Below, piece after piece: positions 51,360-58,953 of a stretch of DNA of 64,000 bases. Position 1 is the first letter of the stretch; each line of letters opens with the position of its first letter. Both the position numbers and the translations under genes were made by a program. The notes under the pieces are model-generated. The model was given only the letters and a program-made list of their open reading frames with translations. It was not told the origin of the DNA and did not search any database. Source of the DNA: CAIYTF01 sp963664845 (GTDB taxonomy: Bacteria; Bacteroidota; Ignavibacteria; Ignavibacteriales; Ignavibacteriaceae); the NCBI GenBank assembly GCA_963664845.1, contig OY761615.1, positions 3,162,001 through 3,226,000 on the forward strand, written 5' to 3'.

Positions 51360-52114
51360 AAACCGCAGCCCATCCAAAAAACAAATAAATTAAAAAATAG
51401 TCTTGGCAATTGTGATGTTAAAAGGTATTCGCATCTTCAGGTTCTTTTTTCATTTTGACAGAGGTGTTCTTTTAGAGCTCGTTGGCTGATTTCGGTTCCG
51501 GCGAGGTTGCTCAATTGGAATAAACAGTTAATAGCCTGGCTTCCGGTTCAGAGCGGTCATATTCCGTTCTGAGTCGTAAGCGGAGACGAAGACGTCCTGG
51601 AAATGAACACAAAACCGGCATTTATTGACCGGTCAGATATGGATTTTGAATTTTTTTAGGTGCAGCGCAAGATAAATTTTCGGGCCATGCAGTGAAAATA
51701 GCTGTTTTTTGGCTTTTATGGGAAGCCGGGCCGGAGTCGGCACGGCTTTTACTTCTACCCAAAGGCTGCAATACTTGCCGAAGGGCGGGTCAGCCAAGAG
51801 TCAGGAAGGCAGTGATTAATAAATGGTTACATCTGTTAATTGATCAGTTCATTGAGTGTATGGATTTTTTAACTGGTAAAGCCTAATGATCCTATGTGCA
51901 ATTTTCCCATTGAGGAAAGCATGACGAATCTCAAAGTGCAAATAATATAGTTCAGCTATTCATGTGCAGCGAAGTAATTGAAATAATTAACACAATAGTC
52001 GTCGATTACTTCGCTCACAGAATTCTCTCCACCTAATAAATGCCAACCATCACTATGATTTAGCTCCGGATTTCTCCGAAGAATCCCGTTTCCCCCCAAA
52101 ATCACCTGCTTCTA
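51360..52114. other. Non-coding remainder of the 1.2 kb gap
   Basis: No gene is supported here. A stem-loop pairs TCAGAGCGG (51548-51556) with CCGTTCTGA (51564-51572), and ACCGG/CCGGT flanks 51616-51635. An open frame at 51692-51886 has a GTG start, no ribosome-binding site and no recognisable sequence. The stretch could be gene debris. Confidence 0.4.
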
Positions 52115-52148
52115 TTGCTGATTGGCAGTTGCCTTTTTAGTATCTTTG
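52115..52148 (+). promoter_or_regulatory. Candidate Bacteroidota-type promoter before the PL6 gene
   Basis: TATCTTTG (52141-52148) exactly fits TAnnTTTG, with TTG at 52115-52117 spaced by 23 bases. It would leave a leader of about 180 bases before 52335. Confidence 0.4.
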
Positions 52149-52334
52149 CCCGGGTAATTTCTGCGTTTCGGACATATCATAATGGTTCATTACGTATATA
52201 TTGGGCCTTAGATGAATTTTGTTTAGGCGCCTTTAGAGTTATCGGCGTCCCGGCAGCATATGGTAATGGCCCGGACAAGGTTTTACCGGGAATGAGTACC
52301 GGGATTGTATGTTAATAAAGTGAGTTATCTGCGC

Positions 52335-54092
52335 ATGTATAAGTTTGTGATCTTTTTACTGTTTTTCATTTCCGTGGGATTGCAGTCTGTCTTTCCAAAG
52401 GAATTCAGGGCAGCGACGGCATCTCAACTGTCCACGGCAATTGCAAACGTTCAGCCGGGTGATACCGTTACCATGCTGAACGGGATATGGAACAATGTTT
52501 CGGTTTTATTTGCGGCACAGGGAACATCAACTCAAAACATTCTGCTTCGGGCTGAAACGCTTGGCGGGGTGATCCTCACCGGGACCTCTTCGCTGAAAAT
52601 TGCCGGGAAGTACCTAGTTGTTGACGGCCTTTCCTTTAAAAATGGTTACCTGACCTCCGGCTCTGTCATAGAGTTTAGGGTATCATCCACTGTCGGAAGC
52701 AATTATTGCCGGCTGACGAATACCTCAATTGTTGATTACAATCCTCCCGACAGCTCCGTAGACGTCAAATGGGTCTCCCTTTACGGTGACCACAACCGTG
52801 TGGACCATTGTTATTTAAAGGGGAAAAAGAATCTGGGGACTACATTGGTAGTTTGGCTTTCGGCAACTCCCAATTATCATCAGATTGACCACAATTATTT
52901 TGGGACACGCCCTGATCTTGGAGTGAATGGCGGGGAAACCATTCGGGTGGGAACCAGCGACTGGTCAATGTATGATTCTTATACAACGGTGGAGTATAAC
53001 TATTTTGAAGAATGCAATGGCGAGGTAGAGATCATTTCCAACAAATCCTGCGAAAACACATACCGTTATAACACATTTTACGGTTGCCGCGGCACCCTGA
53101 CACTGCGGCATGGCAACCGCTGCACGGTGGAAGGCAATTTCTTCTTTGGCAACCATCAGCCCAACTCCGGTGGCATCAGAATTATTGGTGAGGATCATAA
53201 GGTATTCAATAATTATGTTTCCGGAACATCCGGCAGTAGTTTTAAATCTGCCCTTACTGTTATGAATGGTATCCCCAATTCTGTTGCAAGCGGCTATTTC
53301 CAGGTTAAACGGGCTGTTGTGACCAACAATACCTTTGTGGATAACGTGAATAATTTTAATATCGGTGCCGGAAAAGACACGCAGTTGACACTTGCCCCGC
53401 TTGATTGTGTTATTGCAAACAACATTATCTATGGCACTGCGTCAACTCTCGTAAACTTTTCTGACGCTCCAATCAACATGACCTGGCAAAGCAATATTTT
53501 TTATGGAACCGCTACCGGGTTTTCAACACTCCCCGCAACCAATATTGTTGCTGACCCCAAGCTGGCAAGTACGGGTGCGGATGGTCTCAGGCATTTGAGC
53601 AGTTCAAGCCCCGCGATTGATAAGGCAACCGGCAGTTTCCCGTTTGTTATATCTGATATGGACGGGCAGCAGCGTGACAACCTGAAAGATATAGGCGCCG
53701 ACGAGTACTCAGTAAATCCTGTTATTATTCATCCTTTGAAAGCTGGTGATGTGGGCCCGGGGAGTCAGGTAACAGGAATTAAAACAGAAGGCCGTGTCAT
53801 CCCCAATTCCTTTAAGTTGATGCAAAATTATCCTAATCCTTTTAATCCGACAACCACCATTGGCTACCAGTTGCCCAAAACCAGCATCGTGACTCTGGCA
53901 TTGTATTCAATGGAAGGAAAGCAGGTTGCGAATCTGATATCCGGAAAAGAGCAGGCGGCAGGCAGTTATTCTGTTGAGGTTAATGCAACAGAATTGAAAC
54001 TGGCCTCGGGAATGTATGTGTACCGATTGAACACCTTGAATGCGGGAGATAAGAGATTTGTTCTGGCCAACAAGATGATTTTGCTAAAGTGA
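52335..54092 (+). CDS. PL6-family polysaccharide lyase with T9SS sorting domain
   Basis: 585 aa from the ATG at 52335, which begins a signal peptide (MYKFVIFLLFFISVG); a TTG at 52305 adds ten residues without purpose. The right-handed beta-helix (about residues 30-460) belongs to the chondroitinase B/alginate lyase family PL6. Calcium-site residues Glu230 and Glu232 (NGEVEII), Lys237 and Arg258-His259 (LTLRHGNR) keep the spacing of chondroitinase B Glu243, Glu245, Lys250, Arg271 and His272. The last 85 residues are a T9SS type-A sorting module (NYPNPFNPTTTIGYQLP, ASGMYVYRL). The protein should be secreted or surface-bound and cut uronate-containing polymers. Confidence 0.9.
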   Translation: MYKFVIFLLFFISVGLQSVFPKEFRAATASQLSTAIANVQPGDTVTMLNGIWNNVSVLFAAQGTSTQNILLRAETLGGVILTGTSSLKIAGKYLVVDGLSFKNGYLTSGSVIEFRVSSTVGSNYCRLTNTSIVDYNPPDSSVDVKWVSLYGDHNRVDHCYLKGKKNLGTTLVVWLSATPNYHQIDHNYFGTRPDLGVNGGETIRVGTSDWSMYDSYTTVEYNYFEECNGEVEIISNKSCENTYRYNTFYGCRGTLTLRHGNRCTVEGNFFFGNHQPNSGGIRIIGEDHKVFNNYVSGTSGSSFKSALTVMNGIPNSVASGYFQVKRAVVTNNTFVDNVNNFNIGAGKDTQLTLAPLDCVIANNIIYGTASTLVNFSDAPINMTWQSNIFYGTATGFSTLPATNIVADPKLASTGADGLRHLSSSSPAIDKATGSFPFVISDMDGQQRDNLKDIGADEYSVNPVIIHPLKAGDVGPGSQVTGIKTEGRVIPNSFKLMQNYPNPFNPTTTIGYQLPKTSIVTLALYSMEGKQVANLISGKEQAAGSYSVEVNATELKLASGMYVYRLNTLNAGDKRFVLANKMILLK

Positions 54093-54154
54093 AAACCAGC
54101 AAAACCTATTGCTCTCTCTTGTGGTCTTGTCTGGAGCAAATACACATTAAAATA

Positions 54155-54191
54155 AAAACCCGCCGAACTGAAAAACAGCGCAACGGGTTTT
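54155..54191 (-). terminator. Terminator between convergent genes
   Basis: AAAACCCG (54155-54162) and CGGGTTTT (54184-54191) form the stem, with CTG/CAG inside. Read on the minus strand the stem is followed by T-rich TTTTATTTTAA, so it best serves the gene at 54225-54929, but it may also stop the lyase transcript. Confidence 0.75.
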
Positions 54192-54224
54192 GCTGGGATG
54201 AGTAGAGTAATGTATGAGTAATAA

Positions 54225-54929
54225 CTAAGCTGCCAAATGAGACATCAGTCTTCTCTTTGCTATCGGCAGGATAGTTTCCTTGAATGGAAAATCCAGATCG
54301 GTTTCCAAGAGATAGGTGGCCGGGTTTGGCATCTCGGGTGATTCCCTGATCAAATCAATTTTCACCTCATTCATGTCCTTATCTTCTTCGCCGATTTCTT
54401 TCACCTGCTGGGTTTTCAATATGCGCATATCCTCTCCACTGGACGTAAATAAGGAGAGTTCAAAACGCAAAATATGAAGCAGACTCTTCTTTAAGTCAGG
54501 AACAAACAAATAACCCTCTTCCCGATATAGCGGAATAATGCCGACTTCTCTGATTTGAATATTTTCATCTACGAATTCATATATCGCGTTGGCCTCTTCC
54601 AGAATGTCTTTCAGCAGGGGCAGTGAAAACCGGATAAATTCGAATACGGTATTGCGAGGCAGAAGGTCAGATGATTTGCCATAGATCAGACTGTTCTTCA
54701 TCGTGTCCACGCCTACGATTAGTTTCGGAAGACGTGCTTCGATGTTTTCTTTCTGCATGATCAGTGATTCAAGCAAAGCGGTCACTTCAATAAGCTCAGA
54801 GATTGCCGGATATAGTTTGTTCTGATTGAAATCATCGTGATAATGTTTCAATGCGGCAAGCAGCATATACTCGCTCCACTCGGCATCCTGAGCGGCCGTA
54901 ATAAACGTATCAATTGTTAATGGCATCAT
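54225..54929 (-). CDS. Conserved hypothetical cytosolic protein
   Basis: At 234 aa, it has no signal peptide or membrane span. It is Leu/Glu/Ile-rich and mostly helical (for example EYMLLAALKHYHDDFNQNKLYPAISELIEVTALLESLI). I recognise no domain. AAGGAGAT lies 7 bases before the ATG at 54929, and a terminator follows, so it is a real gene. It sits between the two PL6 lyases but reads in the opposite direction; no functional link is evident. Confidence 0.7.
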   Translation of the reverse strand: MMPLTIDTFITAAQDAEWSEYMLLAALKHYHDDFNQNKLYPAISELIEVTALLESLIMQKENIEARLPKLIVGVDTMKNSLIYGKSSDLLPRNTVFEFIRFSLPLLKDILEEANAIYEFVDENIQIREVGIIPLYREEGYLFVPDLKKSLLHILRFELSLFTSSGEDMRILKTQQVKEIGEEDKDMNEVKIDLIRESPEMPNPATYLLETDLDFPFKETILPIAKRRLMSHLAA

Positions 54930-55266
54930 CGTGATCTCCTTCCAGAGAGATAAATAACTGTTCTGTTGTTCCTTAAAAATGTTGTCTGTTTGCTATGCAT
55001 ATGCTCATTTGTAATCATCGAAGAATATTATAAAATGTTTATATGGTGCGAGGTGGTTAATTTTTGACCTTTAAAACCAGTTTTGCCTGGTGCTGCATAA
55101 GGCTAAACGCAAAGGGAGCTAAGGAGGCGCAAAGACCGCAAAGAAAACCTTCAATAACCAGCGCTTCGACAGGCTCAGCGACCGGTGCTTTGAGTTAAAC
55201 TAATATTGGGTCCGCAATGTCTAACTCCTGATGTCGCCAGTCCTCATTTATTATCGATGGTAGAAT
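54930..55266. other. Gap with fragments of common dispersed sequence
   Basis: No gene. The segment near 55110-55145 (AGGAGGCGCAAAGACCGCAA) and that near 55162-55185 (CTTCGACAGGCTCAGCGACC) resemble short sequences seen between genes in many bacteria. Neither is repeated in this window. The promoter of the second lyase should lie here but none is clear. Confidence 0.35.
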
Positions 55267-56694
55267 ATGACTAAAATAATACTTCCTTTCGCCCTCGCTC
55301 CCATGCTCCTTTCTTTGCATGCTCAGAGTCTTCCCGTCAGGAATGTTAAACAATTTACAGCAGCGGTGGCTGCGGCTCAACCAGGCGATACTATCACGCT
55401 CAGGAACGGAATGTGGGATAATGCTGCACTTTTATTTGCGGCTGATGGTGCTGTTGATAAGAACATTGTTCTTCGTGCTGAAACTCCTGGCGGAGTATTG
55501 CTTACGGGAAACTCCACGTTGCAGATATCCGGAAAATATCTTACTGTCGATGGCCTGACCTTCAAAGACGGGGGGATTAGCCATGGAGATGTGATATCAT
55601 TTCGGGGAAAAAAGGGAACGGAAAGTTCGTACTGCCGCCTGACAAACACATCCGTTATTGACTATAACCCAGCAGACCGTAAGGTAAACACAAAGTGGAT
55701 TTCTCTTCACGGAGATCATAACCGGGTGGACCATTGTTACTTCGCAGGAAAGACAAACCTCGGAACAACGCTCGTAGTATGGGTATCTGACAAGCCAAAC
55801 TATCATGTTATTGACTCCAACTATTTCGGTCCGCGTCCGGAACTGGGTGAAAATGGCGGCGAATCAATAAGGGTAGGGACTGGAATTGTTTCAATGCAAA
55901 ATTCACATACCCTTGTGGCAGACAATCTGTTTGAATCCTGTAATGGTGAAGTTGAAATAATTTCCAACAAGACCTGTGAGAATGTATACAGGCATAACAC
56001 CTTTGTTAACTGTAAGGGAACACTTACGCTTCGAAACGGCAACCATTGTACGGTCACCGGGAATTTCTTTTTCGGAAATCACTTGAAAAACACGGGAGGT
56101 ATACGAATCACCGGGGAAGATCATCTCATCTATAATAACTATATAGCAGGGTTAGCCGGTCAAGGTATGCGATCCGGTATCACCATTATTGGCGGAACTC
56201 CGGCATCATCAACCAGACATTACAATCAGGTGAAGCGGGTAAATATGGCGCACAATACTCTTGTGGACAACGCATCAACATTAAATATTGATGCTGCGGC
56301 AGATGATAGTGGCCGTCTTCCTGCGGTTGATTGCATTATTGCAAACAACATTTTTTCCGGTTCAAAGGGGCCATTGGTGCTTTTTCAGAATGAACCAGGG
56401 GACGTTAAGTGGAACGGAAACATTTTTTATGGAGCAGAAACGGGTTTCAAAACGCTGCCGGAAGGGAATGAAATTACTGATCCGGAATTCACAAAAGCGG
56501 ATGCATTTGGCGTGATGCATCTCAGTGCAAAGAGTCCCGCTATTAACCGAGCCGCGCTGGATTATCCATATATCTCTATTGATATGGATGGGCAGCCCCG
56601 TGCTCACAAATATGATATAGGGGCAGATGAATATTCAGATGGGCCGGTGTTCCTGCGCCCGGTTACAAGAGCTGATGTAGGTCCAAAGCAGTAA
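55267..56694 (+). CDS. PL6-family polysaccharide lyase without sorting domain
   Basis: At 475 aa, it has a signal peptide (MTKIILPFALAPMLLSLHAQ) and the same beta-helix as the lyase at 52335, to which it is clearly paralogous. Glu228, Glu230 (NGEVEII), Lys235 and Arg256 match the calcium and catalytic positions, but the residue after Arg is Asn257 (LTLRNGNH) where the paralog and chondroitinase B have His. It stops before the sorting module, so it should stay in the periplasm and act on oligosaccharides made by the exported lyase, or be altered in activity. No own terminator is seen other than the stem-loop at 56730. Confidence 0.88.
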   Translation: MTKIILPFALAPMLLSLHAQSLPVRNVKQFTAAVAAAQPGDTITLRNGMWDNAALLFAADGAVDKNIVLRAETPGGVLLTGNSTLQISGKYLTVDGLTFKDGGISHGDVISFRGKKGTESSYCRLTNTSVIDYNPADRKVNTKWISLHGDHNRVDHCYFAGKTNLGTTLVVWVSDKPNYHVIDSNYFGPRPELGENGGESIRVGTGIVSMQNSHTLVADNLFESCNGEVEIISNKTCENVYRHNTFVNCKGTLTLRNGNHCTVTGNFFFGNHLKNTGGIRITGEDHLIYNNYIAGLAGQGMRSGITIIGGTPASSTRHYNQVKRVNMAHNTLVDNASTLNIDAAADDSGRLPAVDCIIANNIFSGSKGPLVLFQNEPGDVKWNGNIFYGAETGFKTLPEGNEITDPEFTKADAFGVMHLSAKSPAINRAALDYPYISIDMDGQPRAHKYDIGADEYSDGPVFLRPVTRADVGPKQ

Positions 56695-56729
56695 TAAAGT
56701 GAATATATAGGCTGATAGGTGGTGCTAAA

Positions 56730-56772
56730 ACAGCAAATCACCGGGAGAAGTTACCTTCCGGTGATTTGCTGT
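56730..56772. terminator. Long stem-loop between convergent genes
   Basis: ACAGCAAATCACCGG (56730-56744) pairs perfectly with CCGGTGATTTGCTGT (56758-56772) over a 13-nt loop. It lies between the lyase and the oxidoreductase, which converge. No T-run is present on either side, but the 15-bp stem could still end transcription both ways. Confidence 0.65.
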
Positions 56773-56788
56773 AACAGGAAAATACGAA

Positions 56789-58276
56789 TTATTCTTTTGC
56801 TGTTGTTTTCTCCGGCATTGGCACTGCATCCGTATGATTGGGCATTGCCGGATAGTCCGGCTGGCCGATATTTTTCACGAGATCAGCAATTAAAATTTCT
56901 TTGCCGCTTGTCATCGAGTGGTTTGCGGCCACACCGGTTAGCAGCGAATATGCGCCGGCGCGTTGATCTGCCGCGCGCAGGAATTTGTCTTTTTTCTTTT
57001 CAACGCCGAACACATCATTTAGCATAACCTGATCGCCGCCTGCATGAGCACCTTCACCTGTCCATACATCAGCCTGGTAGGCGGGTCCACGTAGGGGGAA
57101 TATTCTGATATAGGTGCCATCGCCTTTTATTGCGCCCTGCACGTCGCTTCCGCCTGCTACATATATTTTTTCTTCCATCTTATGCTCAAGGCGTCCCCTG
57201 GTTCCGTTGAAAATGATGTAATAACCTTCCCATGAATTAAATGCGTTGAGTGAATAGCTGAGAGTTACATTGTTGTCATATTTTGCAATCACATTCATTG
57301 TATCTTCAATGTCGATGTCGGGGCGGAATACGCAGCGGTCACGGAAATAGCCGTCATAGTGCTCATTGTCCAGATAGAGTGCTTTCAACCGTTTGTCCTT
57401 TGCCAGGTCTAGTTCAAATCCGCATTTTGTTTTTTCCGGACAGGAATGGCAGCGTTCGTGAAAACCTTCCAGCCCGAAACGTTTTGCCATTTCAGGCGTA
57501 TAGAATTCGCGCTTGCCTTTTGCAAATACGGAGACGGGTACGGCGGAAAGCCACCAGTTTACCAGATCAAAGTGATGTGTTGCCTTATGCAGCATGAGCC
57601 CGGCAGAGAATTTCTTATAGCTGTGCCACCTGCGGAAGTAATCAGCCCCGTGAATTGTGTTCAGCATCCAGTGAAAATCAACCGAAAGAATGTCCCCAAT
57701 AACTCCGCTCATTAAGAAGTCCTTCACCTGTGAGCGGGGAGGAGAATAGCGGTAATTGAAACCAACCCGGATCTCTTTGCCATATTTTTTTTGTGCATCA
57801 ATTATTTGTTGGCATTTCCAGTCTTCATTTGTCATTGGCTTTTCCGTTATCACATCGCAGCCGAGTTCCATAGCGCGCACGATATAGACGTGGTGAAATC
57901 CGTCAATGGTGGTAACTATCACCGTATCCGGTTTCGTCTCGGCGATCATTTTATCAAAATCTTTTGCTTCGTAAACGGGTATTTCTTTGGCGCCGAGTTG
58001 TTTTGCATAACCTTGGAAATATTTGGCGCGGCCAATATTGGTGTCGCAAAGGGCAACAATTTCGCAGGTGTCGCTGAATGATTTATATATGCCATCCTGC
58101 CAGGTTTGGGAGCGGTGCCCTGTGCCAACCACGGCAAAACGTTTTTTTGTGGAAAATGGCGAAAAGGAATTTGACAGGATGTTCGGGGCAAGCAACACTC
58201 CGGCTCCCAGAATGGCAGATGATTTGATGAAGTCTTTGCGGCTTATATTTCTTTTTGTGATGTCCTGGTTTTCCAT
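56789..58276 (-). CDS. Gfo/Idh/MocA-family oxidoreductase with N-terminal export signal
   Basis: At 495 aa, the N-terminus NISRKDFIKSSAILGAGVLLAP is Tat-like but has a single Arg-Lys instead of Arg-Arg. The Rossmann NAD(P) domain follows (RFAVVGTGHRSQTW), then the catalytic EKPMT (Glu-Lys-Pro) and a C-terminal alpha/beta domain with HKATHHFDLVNWWL. A Cys cluster HERCHSCPEKTKC near residue 270 is typical of a subgroup from polysaccharide-degrading Bacteroidota. It likely acts on a sugar or uronic-acid derivative; its neighbour lyases fit such a role, but substrate is not known. Confidence 0.88.
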   Translation of the reverse strand: MENQDITKRNISRKDFIKSSAILGAGVLLAPNILSNSFSPFSTKKRFAVVGTGHRSQTWQDGIYKSFSDTCEIVALCDTNIGRAKYFQGYAKQLGAKEIPVYEAKDFDKMIAETKPDTVIVTTIDGFHHVYIVRAMELGCDVITEKPMTNEDWKCQQIIDAQKKYGKEIRVGFNYRYSPPRSQVKDFLMSGVIGDILSVDFHWMLNTIHGADYFRRWHSYKKFSAGLMLHKATHHFDLVNWWLSAVPVSVFAKGKREFYTPEMAKRFGLEGFHERCHSCPEKTKCGFELDLAKDKRLKALYLDNEHYDGYFRDRCVFRPDIDIEDTMNVIAKYDNNVTLSYSLNAFNSWEGYYIIFNGTRGRLEHKMEEKIYVAGGSDVQGAIKGDGTYIRIFPLRGPAYQADVWTGEGAHAGGDQVMLNDVFGVEKKKDKFLRAADQRAGAYSLLTGVAANHSMTSGKEILIADLVKNIGQPDYPAMPNHTDAVPMPEKTTAKE

Positions 58277-58800
58277 TGGTTTTATCTTTCATTAAAATAA
58301 TAGTATCTGAATGAAGAACTGGATAGTTATGTTTTAAAATAGGGAAAATATTGTTGGCCCGGATAAGAAAATAGATGAACTGAAGGGTGGAGTCGATGAG
58401 AGGGAGAGAATGCTTTTAAATCTAACCATCACTAAAAAGGCGCTCACTATTTATTATGAGCCAATTTTTTGTAATAGAATACTTCACATACGTTTTGCTG
58501 TACTAATTTCCCGTAGGTGGGTGTCGGATAATTCATTCCGCCTGAAATTCTGCTTTATAAAACTATATTTATATGCGCAAATCGTGAGATTGCCCCGCAC
58601 ACGGGATGAGGCACTTCTCCCGCGAAAACGCGGGGTCGCAATTACTTTTCCTGAGTTATGCGACACTCACCGTAGGGAATCAATGATTGTAGAGTCGTGA
58701 ACAAAAAGTAATTACAATTTCCTGTTAGGGTCTAATCAATAATATTATAGCCGGAAAAGGCAAAATATTTGATAAGGTGAAAATAAAACTCACCCCCTAT

Positions 58801-58825
58801 CCCCCTCTCTTGAAAAGCGAGGGGG
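58801..58825. repeat. Palindrome in the 58.3-58.9 kb gap
   Basis: CCCCCTC (58801-58807) pairs with GAGGGGG (58819-58825). Runs of CCCCCTAT-type sequence flank it. The wider gap 58277-58953 has no supported gene; short plus-strand frames there have no ribosome-binding site. Confidence 0.5.
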
Positions 58826-58900
58826 AAGGAAAGCTTCTTTTTTTGGCTCGTCCAGGTTAGGGAATATATGATTTAGAACGTTTGGCAAAAAAGCAATTTC

Positions 58901-58933
58901 CTGGCAGCGCGAGCAGGCTGCTCGCGCTACCAG
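58901..58933. repeat. Palindrome after the M16 peptidase gene
   Basis: AGCGCGAGCAG (58906-58916) and CTGCTCGCGCT (58918-58928) are exact inverted repeats around one G, with outer CTGG/CCAG pairing after a mismatch. It lies 21 bases after the stop of the minus-strand peptidase and may act as its terminator; no T-run follows. Confidence 0.55.
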
Positions 58934-58953
58934 AGAAAGGGGAATTGATCCTG

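Noticed and set aside
51692..51886. A 64-codon plus-strand frame in the 51-52 kb gap
   Set aside because: GTG start, no ribosome-binding site, composition unlike neighbours' proteins; treated as chance.
51106..52334. CRISPR array in the long non-coding stretch
   Set aside because: No direct repeats with regular spacers and no cas genes anywhere in the window.
58410..58700. A 96-codon plus-strand frame in the gap after the oxidoreductase
   Set aside because: Spans hairpin sequence, no ribosome-binding site, no recognisable protein features.
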